This document shows positions 21,954 to 34,298 of a stretch of DNA of 64,000 bases, in pieces. The notes beneath the pieces are model-generated. The model saw only the letters and a list, made by a program, of their open reading frames with translations. It did no database searches and had not been told where the DNA came from. How positions within the stretch are numbered: the stretch's first letter is position 1; each line of letters opens with the position of its first letter. Position numbers and translations under genes: made by a program. This DNA comes from Paramacrobiotus metropolitanus (lineage: Eukaryota; Tardigrada; Eutardigrada; Parachela; Macrobiotidae): NCBI RefSeq assembly GCF_019649055.1, contig NW_026570242.1, forward strand, positions 186,001 to 250,000, given 5' to 3'.

Positions 21954-24900
21954 TCAAAAAACGATAATTTCCCGTCGGGGCACGCAGAAGAGATCATCAT
22001 CCAGGGTGAAGAGAATCATGAAATTGAAGAACATGCTGCAAGCTGACATCATGTGCCATACATCATGTTCATCGTAGAAATCCAGGAAAAAGCAACGCTT
22101 ATTTCCTTGTCGACTCACACTTGGTGTCAGTACCCAGTTTGTCAATCTGTAAAAACGAAGACAACTTTAACTAACCAGTCTGTTAACTTCAACTAACCAG
22201 TAAAACGAAACGGTCAAGCATGTATCTGTACAGTAAAAGATCGAAAGCCTACCAACCAAAGCTAATGCATATTTCGTAAATCTTTGTTAGGCAATAAGCC
22301 AATAACCATCGAACACAATAACAACAAATGCACTTGCGGGCCATGAAAAAAATATATATATTATAAAAGTTATTAATTATTTTTACCTGAAAAAGAAGAA
22401 GTATATGGCACCAGCCCATGTCGCGCCCGCCAATAACATGAAGAATTGCGACAACCGCGGAATGGACTCTCCTGATCGAATTTTCATCACGATATAAAAT
22501 ACAAAATATAAAAATGCGTTGGCCAGTACAATTGTCAGAAGGAACGTGGAGAAATCACTAGGCGTAAATATGGCGCCACCGATTGCAAACAACCAGTTGA
22601 CTATAAAGATCATCATCAGCAACGCGAACCGATCCAAAGCTGTTGGCCGCGTGCATCCAAATCCCATTCGATCACGCTGACATATTATTTTCAAAGTTCG
22701 GGAAAACATTCCTGAAATACATGAACAATTAGAAAACTCGCAAATAATACTGCAACTTGTAGCTGACGACAAAATACTTGTTCGTTATAACAGTGATCAA
22801 ACAGTGAGTAATAGAAACAACTTTACGATAAGCTCTTGTCTGCAGTTGCATTTACCGGGGTCAAATTTCCAGGTGCCCATATAATAAATCTGTACACCAA
22901 CCGGCACGGACAGCACAATCAAAATCACCGCAAAAGACGTCCAAAACCACTGCCGATCGATTACGACGCCCAGTACGGCAATAAAGATCCAAAATGCGAA
23001 AACCGCGTAGGCCACTTGCGCATGGGGACTGATATCAGAGTGACGTGACTGGTAGATCTTCAGCAAAAATAATCCTCCCAACAGATACATAAAAGATGTG
23101 TCAAACTGGAAATTCGTGTAGTTTGGACAAATATGGTAGCAGGCACTCATTATACCCTCCATCACCAAGGATATTCCCATGGCGTAGAACAATCCATACT
23201 GCGGCGGCAGACCGACTGCGTGTTCCTCGTCTTCCTCTAAAATTTCCCGCTCATGGCGATAATGGTATTTATGGCGTTTCCATACAATCAAACAAAACAA
23301 CAGACCCAACGCCACGTAGCCAATATTGCTGTATACATGGTTGAAATCATTGATTCGTCCTGTGAAAAAGAAACACGTAAAATAGAAAGTGCTCAACTGA
23401 AAAAGCACAAATATGGAAAAAAACCACTACATTTTTTAAAATTAGTTATCGAGTATTACGAGTATATATTGCCCGCACGTGCATTGTACTTACTCGGGTG
23501 GCTATTGCTTATTTAAATTTCTTATCAAAATCATGCTTGCGCCGCTAGTACTTACCGGTCGGATGGGAGCATTCAAAATTGTAGTAACACATGTCCATAT
23601 TTCCGGTGCTTTCCATTACCCTTTGATATGTCAATACCAACTGAATTACCGGAAGCGAGTAGAAAACCGCAATGATTAACAGCGTCCAGTTGTACGCTCG
23701 ATCCCGTTGTCGCATTCGTCGCATAGGGCGCATCGAGATTTCCGTGACGGTGACAACGGCTTTCGTTGCGAGTGATTCCCGATGTTCGTTGGTCGCGGCC
23801 AGTTCTCCTTCGGCAGTGGCCACGGCTTTAGCCTCCTCCTCCGCTTCTACAGTCGACGCATCCTTTTCCTTGTCCATCCTCTCTTTCACCAAAGAGTCAT
23901 CGGATGGTTCGGGGTTTGAACGGGTTCCGCCTTTGCCGTCATGAATGTTAGAGAGACCTCGCGATGTTTGCTAGAACACATAACAGAAGGTAAAATCAAT
24001 CACCATCAGTCGATTTCTTGTTAAGGTTGGACATAAACCGTGACCAGAAAGCGCACGTAAGCGACGAAGGTTTCCTAATTTTATGTAGACAGGCTACCGG
24101 TTAAATACCGCAAAACTCTAGCGACTTGCAGCTGATCTAATTTACCTATACGATCTACCTTATCTAAAGGTTGATCTAACATAACTGTAAGTAGTGTCTC
24201 ATGACTCTCATCAACAGAAAGTTTTATTGAAACAGATTTAAGCACATATTTTTAGAAAAAAAATTCTACCACTTAACGTTATGTTAAAAACGACAGTACA
24301 ACTTACAACGCCAGCATCTATCCCTTCCGCATGCCCGGCGTCGTTCTGATCCTTATTTTCGGGCAAGATTTTTTTGTGACCATCATTGGGCGTTATGGTT
24401 TTAATATCGTGACTGCTCGTACCATCATCAGTCTGCTCGACCTCTGGTTCTATTTTATTCTGTAAAGAATGCGATTTGGATATCAATTTTATTTAAAAGA
24501 TTTGCTGAACCATAAGAAACTTTTCGAGAGATAAGGCGCAACAAAAAAAGAACCAATGGAAAAACGAAATGCAGAAAAAACGTAGGAAAAAAAGGAAAAA
24601 CTGAAAACAAATCAGCAAAAAGTTTAAAAAGTAAAGACGAAAAATTGCTAGTGGGAAGGGAAACCCAGTGCGTGCAGTGCCGAACAATAAATACCGGCAA
24701 GTTGAATGTAACAGAGTAGCGGAAACCCAATTGAGATCAGGCTCGAATAGAAACATAGAGGTATCACTTTTGCCAGTGCAGCAAAAGATAGAAATTGGAG
24801 CAAAAATGTTTCGTTGAAACAATGGAGGGAGTGAGTTGCGCGTATCAATCATGCAAACACAGCTCACAAATTTATCGCATGCCGCAGATGTCGGTAAAAT

Positions 24901-27622
24901 GAAGAACGACGAAGCTCACATCTCCCACAATGCAAAATCCGAAATCGAACAAATCGCGATCAGAATAAACTTACTTTCGCTTTCGTCCGCTTAGCAGCTC
25001 CATCTTCCTCGTCTTTAAAGCTGACCGTTCGTGATCTGGTCTGGGGCAACATCTCATGCCCGTCTTCCCCTAAGGCTCCTCCTCTACTTTCCACATCGGG
25101 CGTACCCGGTCGTTCGGGGACATTAACGGTACGTTTTGTCAGGAATCCAAAAAACAAAGCAATTCGAAAAATCAGATAGAATAAGGCATAAAATCCCGCC
25201 ACACCGCCAACGGCCACCCAGTACTGCGTATCGGACAAGACATTTTCCACCACTAAGTACACGCGTTTGGCCCGACGATGGTATAAAGTCGTATCATCCC
25301 ATTCACCAGTCAGATTGCGCTCGATCGCAATCGCAATATCAATATTGTCTTTCTGCAGCTGCGGTACCCACCCCTATGGAAAAACGAATTAAATTCGAAT
25401 AAGTAACCAAACTAATATTTGAAAAAGCTTAAAGAATATAAATACTTTTCTTTCATATAGTGACTTCCAAGAAAATTAACAGGCACGAACTATCTGCAAA
25501 ACACACAAACCTGTTGCTTGACACACTTGTGGTCTTCAGATAAAGCCACGAGCGCCACATCAAATTTGCCGTTTTGCACATCCTCCCGTTTGATCAGAAC
25601 ACCCGCTCGTGTCGTGAACGTCATATACTCTCCCGTAGCGGTGATTTCGCCCGATAGATCCGCAATTGGGCAGTAAGCCGGCTGAACGGACAGATACGAG
25701 CATACCGTGTCAGCTTTAGGTGCCCAAGTGCGCACCAGCACACGATCAATTCCATCCGGCATCTGGTACTGGAAAAATGCCGGCGCCGACGGCGAGATTC
25801 GGAACTCAATGACTTTGTTGGTTTTAAGTATAAAACCTATCAAAGAACGATTAAAAATGAATCAAGCACGGACAGTAAAACGATACCACAAACGGAGCCA
25901 GTCGGCTTATGCAGACTGCAACCCACCTGGAACAAACCAGATGTTAAAGTAATATTCGATGGGCACCGTCGACTGCGTAGTAATATCCACGGAGAGCTGC
26001 TGATTTACCGGTACGCTACCATTTCCAGCAGTTCCTGCAGGTAAGAACAGAACAACAATAAGTACTTGAAATTTCGTCTACCCCTTTCTGAATACTGCTT
26101 TGTCTACATCAGACTACATGTGCTACCATGCCATTACGCAAACATGGTCACTAAAATTAGTCATTATCCAGTCAAGTGCTAATCCTATGACCATATCCAG
26201 TGCTAATGCTTTTTTTTCTTCAGGCCTGGGCCGCCTGGCAGCCAGCTTCCGTAAAGCTCATGTAGCCACGCCAAACGCCATTAAAACGCAATCGACAAAA
26301 GTCCTATTAACTCAAATCTCTAAAACGCAGGATGCTAATACGCTTTTCTCAGTTTTCATTCTTAAGGCAAAGTAATGCAGCATTCCCTAACATACGGCCC
26401 GTAGTGCTATAAATTGTTAATGGTTAGCACAACGAATCAATTCAACCATAAGCGGAAATCGTTTGCAAAACTGTTGCGTACTTTTTCCCCATTTTCGAAT
26501 TTGGTGAATGCATTCTACTGAAAATGAGAAAGAAGCTGGGTTTATCATAAATGAGCAGCACTCATTGGTCAACAGCGAAGAATCCTACGCAATAAATTTG
26601 ATAATGCATGGAGTGAAAGTATGCAGATAACACTTTACACTGCGGATCCATAGTTAAACGAGAGGGCTAAACATAGAAAAGCATAAATCAAAGTCAAACA
26701 AGGTCTGCGGTTTGGGTGAATGCGGCGACAGCGCAGTGTAACATAACTCCGACAAGAACGAAAATAAAAAGTGTTTATCAACTTGAATGAGATCCACTTC
26801 CGAATGCCATAGAGGTTACGTCACTTCCCATCTTATAAACACTTAAAATGCCAAAACTCAGCCCACACTTACCCAACACATAATCCAAGAAGTCTTTGGC
26901 TGCAAGATTAAGCATAAACAGGATACAACTCTGGATGCGAATTAAATATCACATGAAATGCAACATATATATTTTTTATTTAGAATGAGCAGTTAATTAA
27001 GCAGCAATACTAACAACAAGTGTCATGTCACTAAAATTAATTTTCAGTGAAATCTATGATAAAACAATCTGGCAAGATGTAATCAGAAACTCAAATTTTA
27101 AATTTATTTTCGCAGTGTAGATAAAATTTACAAAATGTTCTCCGAATAGCTGTAAAAATTTTCTCATAATCTTCGCAACCGTGTAAAATTTGTTTAAATT
27201 AATCAACTTTAATGACTTCATTTTTTAACCGCCGTACCCGGGCAAAGCGTCCTCCTGACAGCCCAGTAGGGATAGGTCTTCTCCAGATACATGGGAATTT
27301 CCCAGGATGTCACCCGTTTGGCCTCCCGCACCACCACAATCATGGGCTGCGCGGAAGTGGCGTTGGTGCTGGCCACTTGCAGCCGGAGAGCTCTGGTTTC
27401 ATTGGCCACCGACTTATAGTCGAAGGTGAAGGTAATGCTGGCATCCGCTTTAACCGTCCCAGAGTACCAACGGTCCAGTGATACCTGATAGTGCGTGACT
27501 AGTGTAGTCTTCGCAGCTGTCACTGATGCGGGGAATGAGGCCAGCAAGCACAGCAGAGCAGACGTAGCGCACAAGAGATGATTCCGACGAACAGCGTCGG
27601 CTGTTCCTGTCCACAGTTCCAT
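21954..27622 (-). CDS. SID1 transmembrane family protein (SIDT)
   Basis: SID1/SIDT proteins are multi-pass membrane proteins linked to double-stranded RNA uptake or transfer, and to lipid handling in vertebrates. Nine exons join in phase: 27622-27238, 26034-25927, 25836-25511, 25373-24975, 24459-24307, 23970-23556, 23359-22856, 22711-22387, 22146-21954; 935 aa, family length. Order: signal peptide, long extracellular domain (RTLCPGTAG, FRISPSAPAFFQYQMP), first helix VAVGGVAGFYALFYLIF, a charged cytoplasmic loop, then the helix bundle with CYHICPNYTNFQFDTSFMYL and FYDEHDVWHMMS. The C-terminus FTLDDDLFCVPRREIIVF is the SIDT2-like ending. The conserved His/Asp/Ser positions (YHIC, FDTSF, EHDVWH) are those of the CREST hydrolase superfamily and are all present. 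Confidence 0.95.
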
Positions 27623-28722
27623 TTAATCAGCAAGATTACCGATTACAGAAAAATCTCGGGAACAACCGATATCACTGGGACAGGATCTAAATTACCGACC
27701 CGCACGGATGCACCATAATGTAAGAAACGAGGAATTTGGCTCTCCTGCATGACTCCTCTGCTAGCCAAGTGCAGTCAAGATGAATCACAACTGGCAACGT
27801 TTAAGAAATCCAGCTCTCGCCTAACTCGAGAATCTTGTGAATCTGCCACTGTCAGTGCCAGATAGGCATTACAGCCTCGGTGAAAACAGGACACTGTTTT
27901 GTCGAGTTGCCACTTCCGAGGGAAGATTTCCTTAATCAGCATCAGCATCAGTTCACAAATATTTTCCGAATGAAAGTCGGGAGATACCTGCTCTGGCGCT
28001 TGATAAAATGATGTGTCGATCGGCCTAGATATCGTTAGAAACAACAGTTAAGATTTGGAGCTTCTACAGTCACGAGCCGAGACTTGCATGCTCCACAAAA
28101 ACCGTACGCACATCTTCCGGAAATACACAATTCAATTACAGGTGCTATTGCCAAAGAACAACAAATAAAATCTGCCTTATAAACTAAGCCGTTAAAACTT
28201 AACAACTTCGAAAAGATTCCAGACTGCGTGCAACAAACCGCATGATGACTGCGGTATGACTGTATGAGTGATGATACTGTAGCCGCCCGCACAAGTTGCT
28301 CCATTGGCAGCCAAATATCCGTATACCTCACTCTGTGGGGCAACTTGTGCGGGCGGCTACAGTAAACGTTTTTCTTTACGCATCACTAATAATCATCAGC
28401 CCATTCCATTTGGAAACAATGGAAATGGATTTCCGGTAGCGGCAGTCTTTGCGTGTGGCGGCATGGCCATTGGTATCAATGGAGCGCTCAGCGGTGGAAT
28501 GTGACACACAATCACGGAAACTGATGAGCGCCAGAAATCGCGAGCGGAAAAATCCTGGAAAATCATCCAGTATCCGGCCTTTTTTGGGACTTGGTCACTT
28601 TTGTGTTACAATTTAATTGGGAGACGATGCAAGCGAGCGATATCGAGTGACTTTATTGTTGTTTAAAATTTAATAGGTAGACTCTGGGAAAACTAACAAA
28701 CTAAATTTAATCATTAGATTCA
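27623..28722. other. Region between SIDT and DGCR6, contains a foldback
   Basis: Open frames at 27775-28044, 28035-28343 (-) and 28304-28504 (+) are unrecognised. The last begins inside the inverted repeat at 28276-28363. A minus-strand AATAAA near 28650 fits the small frame at 28723-28899. Confidence 0.4.
28276..28363. repeat. 27-bp inverted repeat with 34-bp loop
   Basis: Left arm 28276-28302 and right arm 28337-28363 are reverse complements with one mismatch. Arms begin ACTGTAGCCGCCCGCACAAG and are much more GC-rich than the surroundings. The RNA could form a 27-bp hairpin. No target duplication was noticed outside the arms. Confidence 0.85.
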
Positions 28723-28899
28723 TTACCAATATTTACCATCCAGCCCTAGTCGGGATTCTTGTTGGTTCTCAGGTTCTGCGTAGTTCTCCATTGAATCGTC
28801 ATATTTATCCCAGAGACGGATATTCTTACCATTGTGAGTTCCCGATCGTTGATACAGTTCCCGCTCTGCTATACTGTAGTCTTCGCTTTTCTTGCCGTC
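28723..28899 (-). CDS. Coding-like 59-codon frame without a start
   Basis: On the minus strand a frame runs from just after a TGA to a TAA at 28723, with a mixed, protein-like composition (KKSEDYSIAERELYQ at its start, LGLDGKYW at its end) and AATAAA about 70 bp downstream. No ATG opens it; a second frame upstream has ATGs (from about 28911) and meets a GTAAGA donor inside this stretch. It could be a last exon, or a small broken gene, divergent from DGCR6. Family unknown. Confidence 0.3.
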   Translation of the reverse strand, partial: DGKKSEDYSIAERELYQRSGTHNGKNIRLWDKYDDSMENYAEPENQQESRLGLDGKYW

Positions 28900-29004
28900 T
28901 CATGACTCTCATGATCGTTTCTGATGGTTTTTACGATTTAATAATTTTTTTCAAGTGACTTGACACTTGATTCACTTGAATCTTCACTGTAATTTGCTTT
29001 CAAA

Positions 29005-31581
29005 ATGGAACGCCGCGGACAACCAGATAGTCCAGAGCCTGACATAGTTATCGACTTCGGAGAGGGGTTGGATTCAAACTTGGCAACGACACCGAATGCT
29101 AGCCATAGTGAAATGGAACCTAATGGTTCCAAGCGCGAACCCGAAGACGAGGAGATGCTGGTTTCCGATCATACAGGTATTTTAAATGGACTCAGCTGTG
29201 ATTGAAACAAATTGTTGTCCAATATTATTACAATGAAATTATTTCGTAATCTAAAGCTCAAGGTTTTATTATTTCCTCTCTACGAGTATAAATCATAATG
29301 GACATCTGAAATTTGCGATTCCATTACGGTCAGTCTCGATTGTTCCACATCTGTTTTTCGTTGTCAAGGTCCACTTTCGTTCCCGGTTGCCTCGTCCCCC
29401 GCAGTTCCTGGTCTTTCCCCTGCGATTTCCCTGCAGGGCCTAGAGTTGACGCCAGGCGTGGCGGCCGCACTGAAGAAGATGCTGGACGAGAAGAACCGAA
29501 AAGAGGCCACCGTGGCACAGATGAAAAGCATCATGGACTGGGATGCAGTTGGCGAGTGCGTTGGTGGGCTGTTTCAGCCTGTTTGTTAATTGTGGTTTCT
29601 TACAGTATTACGAACTTACGACCAGCGCGCCAGCCGCCGCAGCTCTAATCAGTCTATTGCAACTTCGGCGGTTCGACCCCTATCCTGGTTGATTTTACAA
29701 ATAAAATATTTGCTATGGATGTGGCTCCGATTCACGTTGTTTGTTTATTTTCAGAGACGTTAGATTGCTTTTCCCCGAAGATTTTCTCTTTTCCTTGGCG
29801 AATTGGATTATTAACCACAATCAACCGGACGTTATCAAACAATGCATTCTGGATCAGAATAGGTAAATAATTAATGCTTAAAGCTGTAGGTTTTCATAAA
29901 CTAAAATATATTGCACTTAATGTCTAATATCTGGTACAGTAACTGTAAATCAGTACTGTAAATGGTCATCTTCTTCACAGTGACAGTATGACGGTAATCA
30001 AGCCGGTATTAATCGTAAAAATAATGAGCTGCTTCCCACAATACTTACATTTTACAACTTACACTGCATACAATAATGTACAGTACATACATAATACATA
30101 CACTCACCGCTCACATGTAAATTTTCAGGTTAAGTCAGTTGCAAACCTGTGCAGTTATTTTTAACTATTCAACGTAACGCGAGTTATTTTTGAGTTATCG
30201 AGTTATAACGTAACTCCGAAGCGTAACTCGCTTCCCCGAAAACTTAACTCTAACGTAACTCGCAGAAAAATTGTATGTACTGTCTATGGTAGCGTAACTC
30301 GCTGAATAACTCGAAACTCGGTTTCCTTCCTTAAATAGCGTAACTCGTAGCGTAACTCGCAAACTACCTATAACTCCTAAGTCCTACAGTAACTCTAACT
30401 CTGGGTGAATTTTCCATAACTGCACTGGTCTGGTCAGTTGTTTTTACTTTTTACTAACTTTTCTCCAAGACTAGGTTTGTCAGTTTTATGTTTCGAAACA
30501 TAAACAAAAAAAGTATAAGGTACGATCACATTTGAGTTTTGTTTAAATATGAGCATAGGTTTTGTATGTGTCCGGCGCTCCTTCGTCAAAAAATTAATAT
30601 GTATAAATGCTGTACTCGTACTGACTGTAAAGCGGTACGTCCGGGGAGTAGGCGTCCAATTTTTGCAGACTTTAGTTTTGCTGAAGCATTCTGACTTTCT
30701 TCGGATGCTTCGTTTGTATTTTTACTGGCTTGCGAAGTATCCTTACAGTTTCAGTATGAGTAATTTTAATCCGTAGTCCGCCGTACTATGTATTAAAAAG
30801 TCCGGTAATTTTCTTTTTTCATAGATATCTCCGTGTAAGTAGCCCACTAATTAAGCAGCAGCAGCAGTGAATTATTTAACTACTTATTGTTTTTACAGAA
30901 AAGAGGCAGAATTTCATAAGAAGCGGGAAGATATGGTAAATGCTCAGCAAAAAGAACTCCACACTTTGCAAAAGACTCACCAGGAAGCTTTGACTGACTG
31001 TGATCACAAAAATACACCGCACAGGAAACCTATAATAGCCAAACAGAACGACGAAGAATTGCATAAAGTATGTCGATTTTAAAATTCTTGTTTTTGAATG
31101 CAGAATGCTGACGAACATAAAAATAATCATTCAATGTTGTGCAGTTTAATGCACCAAAAATTACTACATGTACGTGCATATCGGCCGCATTTAGTACTTT
31201 AACTCATAATTATTGCATGTACGAGTACATACCTTTGTATGGTTCGTACTCATGCCCCGCTCAGAACTGAGAAGGTTGTAACTCATCGCATTGCTGTTTT
31301 GTATGTGTTGAAATTTTCGGGATAGCAAGAGTTAATATTTGCGAAAAACATTGTTTCAGATTTTAGCTCGACAGAAAGAGGAATTGTTTTCATTGGATCG
31401 AAAGATTGTGGCAGCAATCGATCAGTTGTTAACTGCGCAACAGCGGCGGTTTAACGAAGTGGGCATCCCGGGAATGAAAGAGTCCATGGAGCCAACCGAC
31501 ATTTTGCAGCAGATGGTTGTTGTTGATGTGATAGCAAAGATATCCGGAATTGATGTAGTGGTGGCGCCGGCTTTGGAGTAA
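29005..31581 (+). CDS. DGCR6: DGCR6 family protein
   Basis: Homologue of vertebrate DiGeorge critical region 6 and fly gonadal (gdl); molecular role is poorly known. Exons 29005-29176, 29369-29555, 29755-29862, 30899-31067, 31360-31581 join in phase to 285 aa. Recognised from LFPEDFLFSLANWIINHNQP, the coiled-coil block QQKELHTLQKTHQEALTDC, then RQKEELFSLDRKIVAAIDQL, AQQRRFNEVGIPGM and the C-terminal QQMVVVDVIAKI. The first 57 residues are acidic and family-specific here. Exon 2 uses an acceptor ending CAAG, unusual but the only one that keeps the frame into LELTPGVAAALKKML. Intron 3 contains a short-motif cluster. AATAAA at 31961. Confidence 0.88.
30164..30402. repeat. Cluster of CGTAACTCG motifs in a DGCR6 intron
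   Basis: Six copies of CGTAACTC (five continue to CG) plus several TAACTC and ACTCG fragments lie within 240 bp, irregularly spaced. Not a clean tandem array. Confidence 0.7.
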
Positions 31582-32149
31582 ATATTGCTTTTAAAAGCTA
31601 TTGCTTTTAAAATTTTCATTCTTTTAAAAACTCTTTCTTGTGCGCCTGTGCCCATGAAATATTTATTGTAAGGCATTAGCGTTCCGAGAATCGTGTTTTT
31701 TACTCTTTGTCTTTCAGCAGTTTTTTGTGTTAAGTAATCTCAGCTGGGTCTTTGTTGGGATTTGATGTAATACCCGTTTGCATTTCTAAGCTGAATTGTT
31801 TTGTAAGGTTTATGGCAGCGCCTTTTAAAAATTCTCTGGATATTGTTAGTGGAATCCATGAATGGATTAACTTACAATTGGAATTTTTGTGATTTTTTGT
31901 TCCGCATTGCATTCTTGTCCAGTTGTCCTAATTCGTGACTATAATTTTTTTGGAAAGCGAAATAAAAAAATCTTTATCTTTGCACTTTATTAAAACATAA
32001 TTCACACTGGATTATTTGACATTTTCTGTTGTGGATATTCCGATCTTCAGTTTGAGATTCAGAAAAGTTAGCGACCGGTTTGCTTTCACCGGCGCTTTAT
32101 AATATTTTCTGAAGTTATGAACCACTGCTCTATAACTGCAGTAAACATG

Positions 32150-32584
32150 CTACGTCACAAACCAGGTCAAAAATCCAGGGTCAGCTTGAATCATTGGAGA
32201 TCCATGCGGCAGCCAATCGAAATATGCTACGTGGGCTATCGAACGATCAAAACGTGCCAAATGCAAGCCGGTTGTCGGAAGCCTTTGTCGATTCACTTTG
32301 CAACAATAAAATTTTGCGGCAATTGACTTGCCATGAGGCATAAAATCAATGCAGTATCTTTTCGCCGCATCACTGCAAGATGAGCCCGTGCAAGTACGTA
32401 TTTCGCCATCGGTGTGTCCATATCCTTCCGGGCCCTCCTCCTGCACTAATACGTGTAACGCTGCCATACGAGTTCGCGAAGTTTCCCTGCGCCTAGATAA
32501 ATCCTCGATTGTACGTGTTTCGATGCAACTCCGCTCTCCGTCGCGCACTGCACCACGTCTCCAAGTGTGCCACGTTGACCGCAT
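32150..32584 (-). CDS. Hypothetical protein between DGCR6 and calreticulin
   Basis: A 144-codon minus-strand frame (open back to 32638) in GC-richer DNA, ending at 32150, with a minus-strand AATAAA at 31991-31986. A likely internal start is the ATG at 32467. It has a cysteine-bearing segment: RTCTGSSCSDAAKRYC and FYCCK. No family recognised. The opposite strand is also partly open, and part of the region may be calreticulin promoter or leader, so this may be spurious. Confidence 0.3.
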   Translation of the reverse strand: MRSTWHTWRRGAVRDGERSCIETRTIEDLSRRRETSRTRMAALHVLVQEEGPEGYGHTDGEIRTCTGSSCSDAAKRYCIDFMPHGKSIAAKFYCCKVNRQRLPTTGLHLARFDRSIAHVAYFDWLPHGSPMIQADPGFLTWFVT

Positions 32585-32774
32585 TGTACGCTTTACACTA
32601 CTGTATATGCGGCGCAGTGAGGGTGTCGACCCTATTTACCTTCAGTGAATTTGTGCTGCGATCGGAGAGTTTAGTTTCTGTCTTAATACGGCCTAAACTC
32701 AACCTTGGTCTTTCGTCCTCTCAGGAAACTAGCGTTTCGGTGGCGAACTTCCGCACACACGAACAGACACAACC

Positions 32775-34298
32775 ATGCATCTCTTAAGTTTATCCCTTTT
32801 AATATGTCTCTCCTCGTATTCCTTTGCAAAAACCTACTTTAAAGAGGAATTCAATGATAAATCGTGGGAAGATCGCTGGGTACAGTCCGAGCATGCGGGC
32901 AAGGAATTCGGTAAATTCAAGCTGACAGCCGGTAAATTCTTCGGTGACGAGAAGATTAATCAGGGCATACAGACGTCTCAGGATGCCCGCTTCTATGCCG
33001 TCTCTTCCAAATTCGATGCCTTCTCCAACGACGACAAGCCGCTCGTCGTGCAGTTCAGCGTCAAACACGAGCAGAACATCGACTGCGGCGGCGGCTATGT
33101 GAAAGTCTTCGGCAAGGATCTGGATCAGAAGGATCTGCACGGTGAATCGGCTTATCTGCTCATGTTCGGGCCCGACATCTGCGGACCGGGCACCAAGAAA
33201 GTCCACGTGATCATCAACTACAAGGGTCAGAATCATCTCATCAAGAAGAACATCCGCTGCAAGGATGACGAGTACACCCACGTGTACACGCTGATCATCA
33301 ACCCCGACAGCACATACGTCGTCAAGATCGACAACAAGGAGGAGGAGAAGGGCACGCTGGAGGAGGACTGGGATCTGCTGCCGCCCAAGAAGATCAAGGA
33401 TCCCAATGCCAAGAAGCCCTCGCAGGACGAATGGGACGAACGCGAGACCATTGCCGATGAGGCCGACACCAAGCCCGAAGACTGGGACAAGCCTCAGCAC
33501 ATCCCTGATCCCGAGGCCAAGAAGCCCGAAGACTGGGATGAAGAGATGGACGGCACATGGGAGCCTCCCAATATTGAAAACCCTGAATACAAAGGTATTA
33601 TCTTCAGTTTTATCTTTGATTTAAATTTTTAGGAATTTATATTAATGTTATTTTTAGTAATTTGATTTTTTCAAATATTTTTATCTATTTTAATTCGTTT
33701 TTTCAAATACATAATGCAGTACGGCGTTTAAGTGTTAGTATATTGTTTGCTGAATTATAATGTAAGCTTTTTGGGTTAATTTGTTAGTGGGTTATTAAAG
33801 ACCGCATTATGAGTTCATGGTTGTATTCGAATGCGTTTTCAAATCGCTGAAACTGCACTGCATTAATCGGTGTTTCTGTTTGCAGGAGAATGGAAACCCA
33901 AAGATATTCCCAACCCCGCCTACAAGGGTAAATGGATCCATCCGGAAGTGGACAATCCCGAATACACACCCGACACCAGTCTGTACAAGCTGAAGGACAT
34001 TGGCGCCATCGGCTTCGATCTCTGGCAGGTGAAGTCCGGCTCGATATTCGACAACGTCATCATAACCGATGACATTGAGGAAGCCGCGAAGCACGCCGAA
34101 GACACATGGGGTGCCACCAAGGACGAGGAGAAGAAAGCCAAGGAGAAGCAAGACGAAGAGGAGAGGAAGAAGGCCGAGGAAGAGTCTAAGAAGAACGCCG
34201 CTGATAAGAAAGACGACGATGAGGATGATGATGATAAGAAGGATGATGATAAGGATGAGCATGATCACGATCATGATCATGACCATGATGAGCTATAA
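32775..34298 (+). CDS. CALR: Calreticulin
   Basis: Ca2+-binding lectin chaperone of the ER lumen. Exons 32775-33594 and 33886-34298 give 410 aa (family about 400-417). Signal peptide residues 1-18 (ends YSFA). N-domain: FKLTAGKFFGDEKINQGIQT, YLLMFGPDICG, KKVHVIINYKGQNH, IRCKDDEYTHVYTLI. P-domain: repeats of the PxxWDE type (KPEDWDKPQHIPDPEAKKPE) and GEWKPKDIPNPAYKGKW. The acidic C-domain is shorter in pure Asp/Glu runs, Lys-rich, and ends in a His-Asp repeat leading directly into HDEL. Codon use is clearly more GC-rich than its neighbours, as expected of a highly expressed gene. AATAAA near 34817. Confidence 0.97.

Noticed and set aside
26100-26375. 91-aa plus-strand frame in SIDT intron 1
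   Set aside because: Lies in a 1.2 kb intron, no family resemblance or splice support.
32545-32580. Two CCACG boxes upstream of calreticulin, as in ER-stress elements
   Set aside because: No properly spaced CCAAT half; too weak to call an ERSE.
32799-33500. 233-aa minus-strand frame opposite calreticulin
   Set aside because: Antisense shadow of the strongly codon-biased calreticulin exon.
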